Assembly (NCBI GenBank): GCA_963763205.1
Contig: CAVXNQ010000002.1
Coordinates: forward strand, 375,884-439,883
From: DDH964 sp963763205
GTDB lineage: Bacteria > Desulfobacterota > Desulfuromonadia > Desulfuromonadales > DDH964
Direction of reading: 5' to 3'
DNA length: 64,000 bases
In this document: one piece after another, positions 43,374 to 53,587 of the stretch
Layout of the letters: each line of letters opens with the position of its first letter
Numbering within the stretch: position 1 is the stretch's first letter
Position numbers and translations under genes: made by a program
Notes under the pieces: model-generated
The model's input: only the letters and a program-made list of their open reading frames with translations
Told to the model about the DNA's origin: nothing
Databases searched by the model: none

Positions 43374-44083
43374 TCAGAGCCCCAGGTAGGCCTTTTTCAC
43401 CTGGTCGTTGTTGAGCAGGTTCTGCGCCTGGTCGACCAGGGTGATGCGGCCGTTTTCCATGACATAGCCGCGGTGGGCGAGCTTGAGGGCCTGGTTGGCG
43501 TTCTGCTCGACCAGGAAGATGGTGGTGCCGCTCTCGTCGTTGATCTTCTTGATGATCTCGAAGATCTGCTTGATGATCAGCGGCGCCAGGCCCAGCGACG
43601 GCTCGTCGAGCAGCAGCAGGCGCGGCCGGGCCATCAGCGCCCGGCTGATGGCCAGCATCTGCTGCTCGCCGCCGGAGAGGGTGCCGCCGGCCTGGTGGCG
43701 GCGCTGGGCGAGGATCGGAAAGAGGTCCATGACGTAGTCCAGGTCCTGTTGCATCCCCGCCTTGTCCCGGCGCAAAAAGGCACCCATCTCCAGGTTCTCG
43801 AGCACCGTCATCTGCGGGAAAGATGTGCCGCCCCTCGGGGACCTGGCAGATCCCCAGGGCGACGATCTTCTCCGGGCTCAGGCGCTGGATGGGCGTCCCC
43901 GCGAAAGGCGATCTCGCCGCGGCGCGGCGGGACCACGCCGCAGATCGACATCAGGGTGGTGGTCTTGCCGGCGCCGTTGGCGCCGATCAGGGTGACGATC
44001 TCCCCTTCCGCGACGTCGATGCTGACCTGCTTCAGCGCCTGGATGTTGCCGTAGAAGGTATCGACCCCGCGCAGCTCAAGCAT
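43374..44083 (-). CDS. livF: Branched-chain amino acid ABC transporter ATPase LivF (frameshifted)
   Basis: The first frame gives LELRGVDTFYGNIQALKQVS, Walker A GANGAGKTT and the ICGVVPPRRGEI region; another gives MTVLENLEMGAF, signature TLSGGEQQMLAISRAL, Walker B LLLLDEPSLGLAP and the end DQVKKAYLGL. Two single-base breaks lie near 43900 and 43815, in the stretch that should read as a link through VPEGRHIFP. The corrected length of about 236 residues is normal for LivF. Starts within the end of livG (8-base overlap). Confidence 0.9.
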
Positions 44084-44881
44084 CGGCTTCCTCCCCGAGG
44101 TAGGCCTCGATCACCTGCGGATTGCCCCTGATCTGCAGCGGGGTCCCGTCGGCGATTTTCTTGCCGTACTCCATGACGTAGATCCGGTCGGAAATGTTCA
44201 TCACCAGCTTCATGTCGTGTTCGATGAGCAGGATGGCGATCCGCTCCTCCTCGCGGATGCGCACGATCAGCTCGTCCAGTTCCTGGGTCTCCTGGGGGTT
44301 CATGCCGGCGGCCGGCTCGTCGAGCAGCAGCAGAAAGGGCTCGGTGGCCAGGGCCCGGGCGATCTCCAGCCGGCGCTGGGCGCCGTAGGGGAGGTTGCGG
44401 GCGAACTCGTTGGCAAACTCGGCCAGCCCGACCTTTTCCAGCAGGGCGTAGCTCTTCTGCACCGTCTCCCGCTCCTGGCGGCGGGCGGTGGCGCCGCGCA
44501 GCACGGCGCCGAGGATGCTGGTGGTGGTCCGGCAGTGGCGGCCGATCATCACGTTCTCCAGCACCGTCATCGCCGGAAAGAGGCGGATGTTCTGAAAGGT
44601 GCGGGCCATGCCGATGGTCGGTGACCGTGTTCGGCTTGAGGCCGTTGATGCGCTGGCTCTCTGCGCCCCGGCGGATGGACCAGGATGTCCCCCTTGGTCG
44701 GGTCGTAGATGCCGGTCACGCAGTTGAAAAAGGTCGTCTTGCCGGCGCCGTTGGGGCCGATCAGGGCGACGATCTCGCCGGCGCGGACCTCCAGGGAAAC
44801 GCTATCGACGGCCCGCAGGCCGCCGAAGTCCATGGTCAGGTCCCGGACCTCCAGCAGGAGGTCGCTGCGCGCCTCACTCAT
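44076..44881 (-). CDS. livG: Branched-chain amino acid ABC transporter ATPase LivG (frameshifted)
   Basis: Reads LLLEVRDLTMDFGGLRAVDSV and Walker A GPNGAGKTTFFN in one frame. A short middle segment SQRINGLKPNTVTDH is in a second frame, and ARTFQNIRLFPAMTVLENVMIG, NLPYGAQRRLEIARALA, LLLLDEPAAGMNPQE, LLIEHDMKLVMNISDRI in a third. Breaks are near 44670 and 44612. About 268 residues when corrected, typical for LivG, including the long C-terminal extension. Confidence 0.9.
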
Positions 44882-46126
44882 GGCCGGCCTCCTCTGCCAG
44901 ATGCAACTCGTACTTCCGCCGGCGGTTGGCGATCAGCCCTTCGGGGCGGAAAATCATCATCAGCACCAGGACGGCGCCGAAGACCAGCATCCGGTAATCG
45001 GAAAACGCCCGCAGGTACTCGGGGAGTCAGCATCAGCACCAGGGCGGCGATGATCACCCCGAGGATCGAGCCCATGCCGCCCAGCACGACGATGGAGAGG
45101 ACGATGGCCGACTCCATGAAGGTGAAGCTGTTGGGATTGATGTAGGTGTTGCGGGCGGCGAAGATCACCCCCACCAGGCCGGCCCAGAAGGCGCCGAGGG
45201 CGTAGGCGGAAAGCTTGGTGCGGGCCATGTCGATGCCCATCGCCACGCAGGCGATCTCGTCCTCGCGCAGGGCCATCCAGGCCCGGCCGATGCGCGAATC
45301 CTTGAGGCGGTTGGTGACAAAGATGGTCAACAGCACCAGAACGATCATCAGGTAGTAGATATAGGTGGTCACCCCTTCGAGCTGCAGGTGCAGGCCGAAC
45401 AGGCCCGGCGGCGAGATGTTGGCGAATCCCCTTGGCGCCATTGGTCAACTGCCTCCCAGTTCTCGATGACGATCTTGGCGATGGAACCGAAACCGAGGGT
45501 GACGATCGCCAGGTAGTCGCCGCGCAGGCGCAGGATCGGAAAACCGAGCAGAATGCCGAACAGGCCAGCCCACCAGGCCGCCGAGGGGCAGGCAGGTCCA
45601 GAAGCCGAGGCCGAAGATGTGGTTGAGAATGCCGTAGGTGTAGGCGCCGACAGCGAAAAAGGCGACATAGCCGAGATCGAGCAGGCCGGCCAGACCGACG
45701 GTGATGTTCAGCCCCAGGCCGAGGACCACGTAGATCAGGGCCAGGACCATGATGTTGACCTGGTAGGTGGAGACCAGCCAGGGGAAGATCACCGCCGCCA
45801 GCGCCAGAGGCCAGCAGCAGCGGCCGGTAGAGGGCCGGCTCATCGAGCAGCCGCTGGCCGAGGTGCGGGCGGGTCGCCTCGTCGCCGCCCTGTTCGAGCC
45901 GCTTGCTCGCGCCGCGCCCGCGGCCTCCAGGGCGAAGCGCCAGGCGAGGGAGAGGAGAAAGGCGCCGAGGCCGACCCAGAGCAGGTTCACCAGCGCCATT
46001 CCACCTGGTTCTTGAGGGTGTTGACCCTGACCACCATGATCGGAAAGGTCAGGAACATGAACCACAGGGCGATGCCGCAGGGATGTTTAAGTATTTATCA
46101 TCATTAGCCGTTGATGCAACGCTCAT
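44874..46126 (-). CDS. livM: Branched-chain amino acid permease LivM (several frameshifts)
   Basis: Piecing frames together gives MSVASTANDDKYL, MFLTFPIMVVRVNTLKNQVEWRW, LGLGLNITVGLAGLLDLGYVA, GFPILRLRGDYLAIVTLGFG, GRAWMALREDEIACVAMGI and a tail EGLIANRRRKYELHLAEEA. The family core is intact but at least five indels occur (near 46089, 45990, 45815, 45570, 45425 and 45025). The ATG at 46126 lies one base after the livH TAG; the end overlaps livG. Membrane component of the Liv transporter. Confidence 0.88.
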
Positions 46127-46127
46127 G

Positions 46128-47036
46128 CTAGACCTTCTGCCGCACCGCCTTGCCGAGCAGGCCGGAGGGACGCAGGATCAGGATCAGCACCAGGATGCCG
46201 AAGGCGAAGACATCCTCGTAGGCACTGGAGATATAGCCGGCGGCGAAGGACTCGGCGAGGCCCAGGACCAGGCCGCCGAGGACCGCCCCGGGGACGTTGC
46301 CGATGCCGCCGAGGACCGCCGCGGTGAAGGCTTTGACTCCCGGCCATAAAACCGATGTAGAAGTTGATCTGGCCCACTGTAGGAGCCGATCAGGACCCCG
46401 CCGATGGCCGCCAGCACCGAGCCGATGACGAAGGTCAGGGAGATCACCTGGTCGACATTGATCCCCACCAGCCGGGCCATGGTCATGTCCTGCTGGGTGG
46501 CCCGCATCGCCTTGCCGATGCGGGTGAACTTGATCAGCACGGTGAGCGGCGACCATGGTCAGGGCCGTCGTCACCAGGATCACCAGGTCGGCGGAGCCGA
46601 TGATAGGCGGCGTAGCGGGTCCAGAAACTTGAACTCCGGGATCAGCGCCGGAAAGGGGAGAAAGTCCGGGGTCTGCGAGAGCAGCACGTAGTTCTGCAGA
46701 AAGATCGACATGCCGATGGCGCTGATCAGTGGCGACAGGCGCGGCGCGTTGCGCAGCGGCCGGTAGGCGACCCGTTCCAGGGTGTAGCCGTAGGCGGCGG
46801 CGTAGATCATCGCCACCAGGGCCGCCAGGATCAGGATCGAGACCCCGGAAAAGCCGTAGATGGTCAGCACCCCGGAGACGATCAGGGCGACGAAGGCGCC
46901 GATCATGTAGATCTCGCCATGGGCGAAGTTGATCAGCTGGATGATGCCGTAGACCATGGTGTAGCCCAGCGCGATCAGCGCGTAGATGCTCCCCTTGGTC
47001 AGGCCGCCTAACAGAGAGTTCGAGAAAGTAGTCCAT
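46128..47036 (-). CDS. livH: Branched-chain amino acid permease LivH (several frameshifts)
   Basis: Segments in three frames: MDYFLEL, then GGLTKGSIYALIALGYTMVYG, IIQLINFAHGEIYMIGAF, LSPLISAIGMSIFLQNYVL, KFTRIGKAMRATQQDMTMA, VDQVISLTFVIGSVLAAI and a final GILVLILILRPSGLLGK. These are the hallmarks of LivH. Breaks lie near 47015, 46610, 46545, 46370 and 46350. The gene ends in TAG one base before the livM start. Confidence 0.9.
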   Translation of the reverse strand: MDYFLELSVRRPDQGEHLRADRAGLHHGLRHHPADQLRPWRDLHDRRLRRPDRLRGADHLRLFRGLDPDPGGPGGDDLRRRLRLHPGTGRLPAAAQRAAPVATDQRHRHVDLSAELRAALADPGLSPLSGADPGVQVSGPATPPIIGSADLVILVTTALTMVAAHRADQVHPHRQGDAGHPAGHDHGPAGGDQCRPGDLPDLRHRLGAGGHRRGPDRLLQWARSTSTSVLWPGVKAFTAAVLGGIGNVPGAVLGGLVLGLAESFAAGYISSAYEDVFAFGILVLILILRPSGLLGKAVRQKV

Positions 47037-47088
47037 GACGTAATGCCGGAGAGGGCTCCCTTCGACCCGCCGTCGCAGGTCGGGCGAG

Positions 47089-47122
47089 GAAAAATTCAGG
47101 GGACAGGCAGCGCCTGTCCCCT
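47089..47122 (-). terminator. Terminator/attenuator between livK and livH
   Basis: On the minus strand AGGGGACAGGC-GCT-GCCTGTCCCCT is a perfect 11-bp stem followed by GAATTTTTCC. It lies after the livK stop, so it may limit transcription into livHMGF and give a surplus of the binding protein. Confidence 0.85.
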
Positions 47123-47144
47123 GGGGTGTCGGTGGTAAAGCCGG

Positions 47145-48281
47145 TTACTGGACCTCGACGAACTGGCCGTTTTCGAACCTGGTAGACGGAGAAGCCGACC
47201 CCCTCGGCGTCGCCGTGGGCGTCGAACTTGATGCGGCCGACGGTGGTATCGACCGGCGAACTCTTGAGGGCCTTGGCCAGGGCGGCGGAGTCGGTCCCGC
47301 CGGCCACCTGGATGGCGTGCAGCAGGGCCTGCATGGCCGCATAGCCCTGGTCGAAGAAGGTCCCCGGCTCGGCGCCGTAAGCCTTCTTGAAGGCCTCGTG
47401 GGCGGCCTGGTTCACGGGAAACTTGGAGACGTCCATGGGACCGGTGGCGTAGACCCCCTCGGCGTTCTTGCCGGCGATCTCCAGAAAACCGTTCCCCTTG
47501 ACCCCGTCGGGACCGATGAAGGGGATCCGAATACGCTTCCGCTTCATCTGCGACACCAGCTTGGAGGCTTCGGGGTGGTAGCCGCCGAAGATCACCGCAT
47601 CGGCCCCTTCGCGGCGCAGCTTCTGCACCACCGCCGAGTAGTCGAGAGCGCCCGGGGTGATCCCTTCGTACATCACCACCTGGGCCTTGCCACCGGCCTC
47701 GATGGCCGCCTTGGCGAAGTCGGCGAAACCCTTGCCGTAGTCCCCCTTGTCGTGGATGATGGCGATCTTCTTGGCGCCGAGTTTGCCGGTCACGAAGGAG
47801 GCGGCCAGCTTGCCCTGCTCGTCATCGGGGGCGATGGTTCGGATAGAAGTTGGGATAGTCGCCGCTTTTGGTCAGCGGCGGATTGGTCGCCGAGGGGGAG
47901 ATGGCGATGATCCCTGCGTTTTTGTAGATCCCCAGGGCCGCCTTGGTGGCCCCGGAGCAGATATGGCCGATGACCGCCTGGGCGCCGTCGGAGACCAGCT
48001 TGGTGGCGACGTTGGTGGCGATCTCCGGCTTGCACTGGTCGTCCTGGATCAGCAGTTCGACCTGCTTGCCGAGGATGCCGCCCTTGGCATTGACGTCCTT
48101 GACGATCATCTCGGCCGGCCTGCTTGGTCGGGATGCCGTAAGGAGCCAGATCGCCGCTGTAGGGACCGGCGACGCCGATCTTGATGGTTTCGGCCGCGCC
48201 GGCCTGCCCCGGCAGAACCAGCCCGACAAGGGAGAGCAGTATGGCCAGCACCAGGGAACGTGCAAAGGGAATCGGTGGCAT
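47145..48281 (-). CDS. livK: Branched-chain amino acid periplasmic binding protein (frameshifted)
   Basis: A signal peptide (SLVLAILLSLVGLVLPGQAGA) precedes ETIKIGVAGPYSGDLAPYG, DDQCKPEIATNVATKLVSDG, VIGHICSGAT, IIAISPSATNPPLT, KIAIIHDKGDYGKGFADF, ADAVIFGGYHPEASKLV, GPDGVKGNGFLEIAG and the end RFENGQFVEVQ. This is a type I periplasmic binding fold of the LivJ/LivK family. Three breaks are seen near 48122, 47838 and 47180. ATG follows AGGAGA. First gene of the livKHMGF cluster. Confidence 0.92.
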
Positions 48282-48456
48282 GATGGATTTCTCCTTTTCC
48301 GGGATTTGGTCAGATCGGTGCAATGGTCAAACATTCGAACCCTATTTATAAAGGAAGCGCTGCAGCAGGTCAACCCGCAACGATCAGGACCTCCCGGCCA
48401 GCCAAGGGTCCGCAGCGGAGTGTCCATCCCGCTGCAATGTTGCACGTGGCCATCGC

Positions 48457-48933
48457 TCAGTCTCCGGGTACGGGAGTGGCTCCGCCCCCCAATGGCCTTG
48501 GCGTCGCCAGCACGGCAATGGTCAGGCGCGAGATGCAGACCAGTCGCTCCCGCTCATCAACGATCCGCGTCTCCCAGATCTGGGTTCGTCCCCCCAGGTG
48601 CAGCGGCCGGGTGGTGCCGTACACCCAGCCCCCGGTCATGGCGCGCACATGGTTGGCATTGATCTCCAGGCCGACACAGCTGTAACGGCGCTTGTCGACG
48701 GTCAGATAAGCGGCAAAACTGCCCAGGGTCTCGGCCAGCGCCACCGATGCGCCGCCGTGGAGCAGGCCCGCCGGCTGCCGGGTGCGCTCGTCAACGGGCA
48801 TTCGCGCCCTGAGCCAGTCGTCGCCGATGGCAGTAAACTCGATCCCCAAGTGGGCGACCATGTTCTGTCCGGCGAGGCGGTTCAACGCCTCGACGTTGAC
48901 CGGATGGTACCAGATCGACTTTTCCTGCTTCAT
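48457..48933 (-). CDS. PaaI-type hotdog thioesterase
   Basis: 158 residues with a hotdog fold: LGIEFTAIGDDWLRARMPVDERTRQPAGLLHGGASVALAE split across the substrate loop and central helix (HGGASVALAETLG), and GLEINANHVRAMTGGWVYG. This family hydrolyses acyl-CoA thioesters such as hydroxybenzoyl- or phenylacetyl-CoA and related compounds; substrate not assignable. AGGAGAG precedes the ATG. It stands alone, divergent from the DsrE gene across 268 bases. Confidence 0.85.
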   Translation of the reverse strand: MKQEKSIWYHPVNVEALNRLAGQNMVAHLGIEFTAIGDDWLRARMPVDERTRQPAGLLHGGASVALAETLGSFAAYLTVDKRRYSCVGLEINANHVRAMTGGWVYGTTRPLHLGGRTQIWETRIVDERERLVCISRLTIAVLATPRPLGGGATPVPGD

Positions 48934-49201
48934 TCCCGCTCTCCTTTTTCCCTGCCGCTGGCGAGACTCCCGAGCCAGGCAGACTGCCGGCCGCGGAGAT
49001 CATCCAGGGGGAAACTACTCCCCGCCCGGTTGACGCCCCCCTGCTGCTTGTTACATTTGTGCAATGCGGCGCGGGACGCGTAATCTGCCCTTCCGGGCAC
49101 TTCTTCGCTCCGGATGGCGGTTGATTTTTCTGTTGCCGAACCAGCTGCACCGTGACGGCGGCTGGGACCGACAGCATTCTCCCCATCCTCAGGAGTCCAC
49201 G

Positions 49202-49705
49202 ATGACGAACCGAAGTTTCTTCCGTGTGCTGTGCTTGGCCCTTTTGGTGTGCGGACTGAGTGCCCCTTTCGCCTATGCCGCGGCGCCCGATGATGCCCAG
49301 GCCCTGCAAGGAATCAGTGTGGCCCGGGCAGCCTTCGACGTCAGCCGCTCCCGCCCCGACACCCTGGTCGGCGCCATGAAGCTGGTCGCCGAGACCCGGG
49401 ACGGGCTGCTGCGACAGGGGGTCAAACCCGACCTGGTGGTCCTCTTCCGCGGCCCGTCCGTGACCCTGCTCAGCACCGACCGCAAGGGGCTGGACAGCGA
49501 CGAGCAGCAGCTGCTCGAGGAGCTTGATCGGCAGATCAAGAGCCTGGAGGAGGCGGGGGTCAAGTTCAACGTCTGCGCCATCGCCACCCGCCTCTTCAAG
49601 GTCGACAACCACCACCTGCTGCCGGGACTGGAGCCGGTGGGCAATGCCCTGATTTCCCTGATCGCCCTGCAGCAGAAGGGGTACGCTCTGGTCCCCCTCT
49701 ACTGA
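49202..49705 (+). CDS. Exported DsrE-like protein
   Basis: 167 residues: a signal peptide (SFFRVLCLALLVCGLSAPFAYA) and a DsrE/DsrF-like alpha/beta domain (TLVGAMKLVAETRDGLLRQ, PDLVVLFRGPSVTLLS, KFNVCAIATRLFKVDNHHLLPG). The Cys in FNVCAIA sits where DsrE-type proteins carry the sulfur-accepting Cys. Periplasmic DsrE homologues are common in anaerobes with unclear roles in sulfur chemistry. It ends two bases before the permease gene starts, so the two are an operon. Confidence 0.8.
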   Translation: MTNRSFFRVLCLALLVCGLSAPFAYAAAPDDAQALQGISVARAAFDVSRSRPDTLVGAMKLVAETRDGLLRQGVKPDLVVLFRGPSVTLLSTDRKGLDSDEQQLLEELDRQIKSLEEAGVKFNVCAIATRLFKVDNHHLLPGLEPVGNALISLIALQQKGYALVPLY

Positions 49706-49707
49706 CC

Positions 49708-51492
49708 ATGACTGCCCGCGGAAGCTTCTCAGCGGGGTCGGCCGGAGCTTCACGGCCAGGCCTGCTCTGGTTTTTGGCCGGGTTCTTCGCCCTGCTCGCG
49801 GCGCTGGCGCCGGCAGCGTCCGCCCGGGCCGATCAACCGCCCCACGTCCCCCACCTCTTCATTTCCGGATTCGTCCTCGATGCCCACCGCGCCCCGGTCC
49901 GCGAAGCGCGACTGCGCCTGGCCGTCGACGGCCGCCCCCGGCAGCTGCGCATCCACGGTATAGAGAGCCCGAGCCTGGTGACCGGCGCCGATGGTGAGTT
50001 CCTCGCCGACACCGCGCTGGACGGAAAGCTCAAAGCCGGGAAGACGGTGACCCTGACCATCGACAAGCCCGGGTTCCGCACCGCCACCGTGAACCTGGCG
50101 CCCGCCGCCTTCGCCACCCGCGACGGCGATTACCTGGCGGAGCGCGAGGTGATGCTCAGCCGTCACGTTGGCTTCGGCTTCTGGCTCGCCGCCGCCGTGC
50201 TGCTCGGCGTCTACCTGCTGATCACCCTCGAGCTGATCCACCGCACCGTGGTCGCCATGCTCGGCGCCTCGTTCCTCCTCGCCCTGTCGGCCATCGGCGG
50301 CAAATTCATTCCCGAGCTGCGGATCATCTCCTTTGCCGGGGCGGTGGCCAAGATCGACTTCAACGTCATCTTCCTGCTCTTCGGGATGATGGTCATCGTC
50401 GGCGTGCTCAAGGAATCGGGTCTCTTCCAGTGGGCGGCGGCCCGCTGCTACAGCCTGGCCCGGGGGCGCATCCTGGTGCTGAGCGTCATGCTGATGCTGC
50501 TGACGGCGATCGCCTCGGCCTTTCTCGACAACGTCACCACCATGCTGCTGATCGCCCCGGTGACCATCGAAATCGCCGTCGCCCTGGGCATTTCGCCGCT
50601 CGCTTTCCTCCTCCCGGAAATCATGGCGGCCAACGTCGGCGGGGCCGCGACGCTGATCGGCGACCCCCCCAACATCATGATCGGCTCCTACGCCGGACTG
50701 ACCTTTCTCGATTTTCTCGGGAACCTGGGGCTGATCTGCGTGCTGGCCCTGCTTCCCCTGGTGCTGCTCAGCCGCCGCTTCTTCGGCGCCGACTACGAAA
50801 CGGCGGCGGTTGAGGACCGCGGGCAATTCGCCCGCGAACTGCGCGCGGCCCACCGCATCACCGACCGCAGCCTGCTCGGCGTCGGCCTCGTCATCCTGGT
50901 CCTGGTCATCGGCCTCTTCACCAGCCACGGCTACTGGCACATGGAGGTCAGCGTCGCCGCGCTGATTGGCGCGGCCCTCCTCTTCAGTTATGCGCTGCTG
51001 ACCGGCCGCGTGCGCCTGCAGGAGTTCATCGAGCGCGAGATCGACTGGGGGACCCTGCTCTTCTTCATCTTCCTGTTCATGATCATCGGCGCTGTCGAAG
51101 AGGCCGGGCTGCTTGCGGCGATCGCCGACGGCATCCTGCATCTTTCCAGGGCCCACCTCGGCCTGGCCATCGCCCTGATCCTCTGGGGCTCGGCGCTGGC
51201 CAGCGCTTTTGTCGACAACATCCCCTTCACCGCCACCATGCTGCCGGTCACCGCCTACCTCAGCCAGGCCATACCCGGCGCCGAAGGGCACGTGCTGTGG
51301 TGGGCCCTGGCCCTCGGCGCCTGCTTCGGCGGCAACGGCACCCTGATCGGCGCCTCGGCCAACGTCGTCACCGTCGGCATCGCCGAGGCCCGCGGCTATC
51401 ACATCGGCTTTCTGCGCTTCTTCCGCTTCGGTTTCCTCTACATGCTGATCAGTGTGGCGCTCTGCCACCTCTGGCTGATCCTCGTCTTCTAA
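49708..51492 (+). CDS. ArsB/NhaD-type ion permease with N-terminal periplasmic beta domain
   Basis: 594 residues. Signal-like helix (about 18-42), a periplasmic domain of about 120 residues resembling carboxypeptidase-regulatory Ig-like modules (LFISGFVLDAHRAPVREARL, TLTIDKPGFRTATVNL), and about twelve helices of the ion transporter superfamily. The diagnostic repeats GGAATLIGDPPNIMIG and GGNGTLIGASANVV are present, as in ArsB, NhaD and CitM-like carriers. Substrate could be arsenite, Na+/H+, sulfate or a carboxylate. The leading domain is unusual. Confidence 0.85.
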   Translation: MTARGSFSAGSAGASRPGLLWFLAGFFALLAALAPAASARADQPPHVPHLFISGFVLDAHRAPVREARLRLAVDGRPRQLRIHGIESPSLVTGADGEFLADTALDGKLKAGKTVTLTIDKPGFRTATVNLAPAAFATRDGDYLAEREVMLSRHVGFGFWLAAAVLLGVYLLITLELIHRTVVAMLGASFLLALSAIGGKFIPELRIISFAGAVAKIDFNVIFLLFGMMVIVGVLKESGLFQWAAARCYSLARGRILVLSVMLMLLTAIASAFLDNVTTMLLIAPVTIEIAVALGISPLAFLLPEIMAANVGGAATLIGDPPNIMIGSYAGLTFLDFLGNLGLICVLALLPLVLLSRRFFGADYETAAVEDRGQFARELRAAHRITDRSLLGVGLVILVLVIGLFTSHGYWHMEVSVAALIGAALLFSYALLTGRVRLQEFIEREIDWGTLLFFIFLFMIIGAVEEAGLLAAIADGILHLSRAHLGLAIALILWGSALASAFVDNIPFTATMLPVTAYLSQAIPGAEGHVLWWALALGACFGGNGTLIGASANVVTVGIAEARGYHIGFLRFFRFGFLYMLISVALCHLWLILVF

Positions 51493-51508
51493 TTCTCTTG
51501 CGCCCGGC

Positions 51509-52487
51509 TCATGTCAGCCGTTCGTCGAGCACGCCGGCAAAGACCGCCAGGGTTTTGCTGCGGCGCAGCTCGCGCACCGTCCCTGCCAGCTCCGGCTCGG
51601 CAATGAACGCCAGAACCTCCTTGAGCTTGGCCAGTACCTGGGCTTCGCCGCAGAAGAGTTCCCGATAGGCCTCCGCCAGCTCCCGCAGGTAGGCCTGCAG
51701 CTCCCGGCGCCGCACCGCCGGAGCCGACGGCTGTGGAGTATTCTTGCGCAGGCGGGTGAAGAGCTGCGGATCGCCGATCGCGCCGCGGCCGAGCATCAGT
51801 CCCGTCGCCCCGGTCTCTTCGAGCAGAGTGCGGCCCGCCGCGGCGTCGACGATATCGCCGTTGGCGATTACCGGCAGGTGAGTGGCCGCCGCCACCACCG
51901 CCGTCAACCGGTGGTCGGCCGTCCCGGCGTACTTCTGCACCACGGTGCGCGGATGGAGGATGAGAAAATCGATGCCGGCCGCTTCCAGGACCGGTAGCAG
52001 CGCGAAGATCTGCCGTGGGTCGTCGTAGCCGGCGCGCAGCTTCACCGACAGGCTGCAGTCCACGGCAAGCGCGCAGCGCGCCGAGCAGCTCCGGCAGCAG
52101 CTCCGGCCGGCGCAGCATGCCGCCCCCGGTCAGCCCGGAACTCATCCGCCCGTAGGGGCAGCCCATGTTGAGATTCAGATGCTCGGCTCCCGCGGCGCGC
52201 GCCGCCCGGGCCGCCGCGACCAGCCCTTCGCGGTCGTGACCGACCAGCTGCACCACCAGCGGCACCTGCGCCGGCGGCGGCACGATCTCGCGCCGGTCGG
52301 CCGCGGCGAGCAGTCCCTTCGCACCCCCTTTGGCCCGCAAAAACTCGGTGAAGACCACGTCCGGGCGGACCGACCGGCAGAACCAGGCGCGCAGCGCGCG
52401 GTTGGTCAGCCCCTGCAGGGGGGCGAGCATCAGCGGCCGGGTTCCGGCCGCCCACGGGAGCTGGCGCCCAGCACGCAGCGCGCTCAT
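51509..52487 (-). CDS. dus: tRNA-dihydrouridine synthase (frameshifted)
   Basis: The start MSALRAGRQLPWAAGTRPLM leads into LAPLQGLTNRALRAWF and LNLNMGCPYGRMSSGLTGGG, with the catalytic Cys. After a one-base break near 52065 the other frame gives SLSVKLRAGYDDPRQIF, FLILHPRTVVQKY, VIANGDIVDA and GLMLGRGAIGDPQLF. This is an FMN TIM-barrel Dus that reduces uridines in tRNA. Corrected length about 325 residues. Its ATG overlaps the stop of cobD. Confidence 0.9.
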
Positions 52488-53587
52488 GCCCGAATCCCGC
52501 CGGGGGCGGCGAGGATGTCTGCCAGGGCAGCCACCAGGCGCTGCTGTTCCTGCCGGGGACGGACCGCCAGACGCAGGTAGCGATCGTCCAACGGCGGAAA
52601 ATTGCCACAGGCGCGCACCAGGATTCCGCGACGGTAGAGCCGCGCGGCCACCTCGGCGGCTCCGGGAGCGGCGGGATCCAGGCGGGCCAGCAGATAGTTG
52701 GCCGCCCCGGGGAAGACACGCAAACCGAGGCCGGTCAGGGCGGCCGCCAGTTCCGTACGCAGCTGTGGCACCAGCAGGGCACTCTCCCGGCGAAAATCGT
52801 CGGCATCCAGACAGGCGCTGGCTGCAGCCAGCGCCGGGGTGGAGAGGGTCCACGGCTCTCGGGCGGCGGCCAGGCGCGCCACCCCCATCGGTGGCCCAAC
52901 CAGGAACCCGGCGCGCAGTCCGGGGATGGCGTAATATTTGGTCAGGGAGCGCAGCAGGTAGAGGTTGTGGTGGTAGCCGACCCGGTCGAGCAGCGAGCGC
53001 TCGGGGCAGAAATCGGCAAAGGCCTCGTCGACCACCAGCAACGCCTGTTCGCGCAGGGCGAAGGCAAGCTCCTCGAGGAGGTTCGGGGGGATGGCTAAGC
53101 CGCTCGGGTTGCCGGGGTTGGCGAGCAGCACCAACTCGATTTCCGAGCCCACTGCGGAAAGCAGTGCCGCAGGATCGAGCCGGAAGCCCTGCTCCGGGTC
53201 GAGGTCGAAGGATTCCAAGGGAACGCCGGCCTGCTCCAGGCTGCGGGCGTATTCGCTGAAGGCCGGCCGCACCAGCAGCGCTCGCCGCGGCCGCAACACC
53301 CGCGGCAGAAGGTAGATCAGTTCCGTGGAGCCGGCGGCGGGGAGGATCGCCGCGGGGTCCAGGCCATGGTGAACGGCCACGGCCTCGCGCAGCGTCGCCG
53401 CATCGATCTCGGGGTAATGAACCGCCCGGGGCAGCGCATCGCGAACGGCCGCCAGCACGGCCTGCGGCATCCCCAGCGGGTTGATGCTCGCCGAAAAGTC
53501 GAGCACCGCCTCCGGTGCCAGCCCCAGTTCCCGGGCGGCACGGGCCACGCCGCCGCCGTGGGCGGGGGGAAGGACGATGGGGGTCAT
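52484..53587 (-). CDS. cobD: Threonine-phosphate decarboxylase, cobalamin pathway
   Basis: 367 residues, PLP fold type I aminotransferase family. It has HGGGVARAARELGL at the start (as in CobD/CobC), FSASINPLGMP, the PLP-binding NPGNPSG and VVDEAFADFC, and the Lys in LTKYYAIPGLRAGF. CobD makes aminopropanol phosphate for the nucleotide loop of B12 and works with CbiB, encoded just upstream. It overlaps dus by four bases. Confidence 0.9.
   Translation of the reverse strand: MTPIVLPPAHGGGVARAARELGLAPEAVLDFSASINPLGMPQAVLAAVRDALPRAVHYPEIDAATLREAVAVHHGLDPAAILPAAGSTELIYLLPRVLRPRRALLVRPAFSEYARSLEQAGVPLESFDLDPEQGFRLDPAALLSAVGSEIELVLLANPGNPSGLAIPPNLLEELAFALREQALLVVDEAFADFCPERSLLDRVGYHHNLYLLRSLTKYYAIPGLRAGFLVGPPMGVARLAAAREPWTLSTPALAAASACLDADDFRRESALLVPQLRTELAAALTGLGLRVFPGAANYLLARLDPAAPGAAEVAARLYRRGILVRACGNFPPLDDRYLRLAVRPRQEQQRLVAALADILAAPGGIRA

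Noticed and set aside
46059..46127. Fur-like AT-rich sequence in the livH-livM junction
   Set aside because: It encodes the N-terminus of LivM (MSVASTANDDKYL) and the match to the Fur consensus is poor.
49750..51468. A 572-residue minus-strand frame opposite the permease
   Set aside because: Rich in Gly, Glu, Asp and Gln from antisense reading of membrane helices; no start signal.
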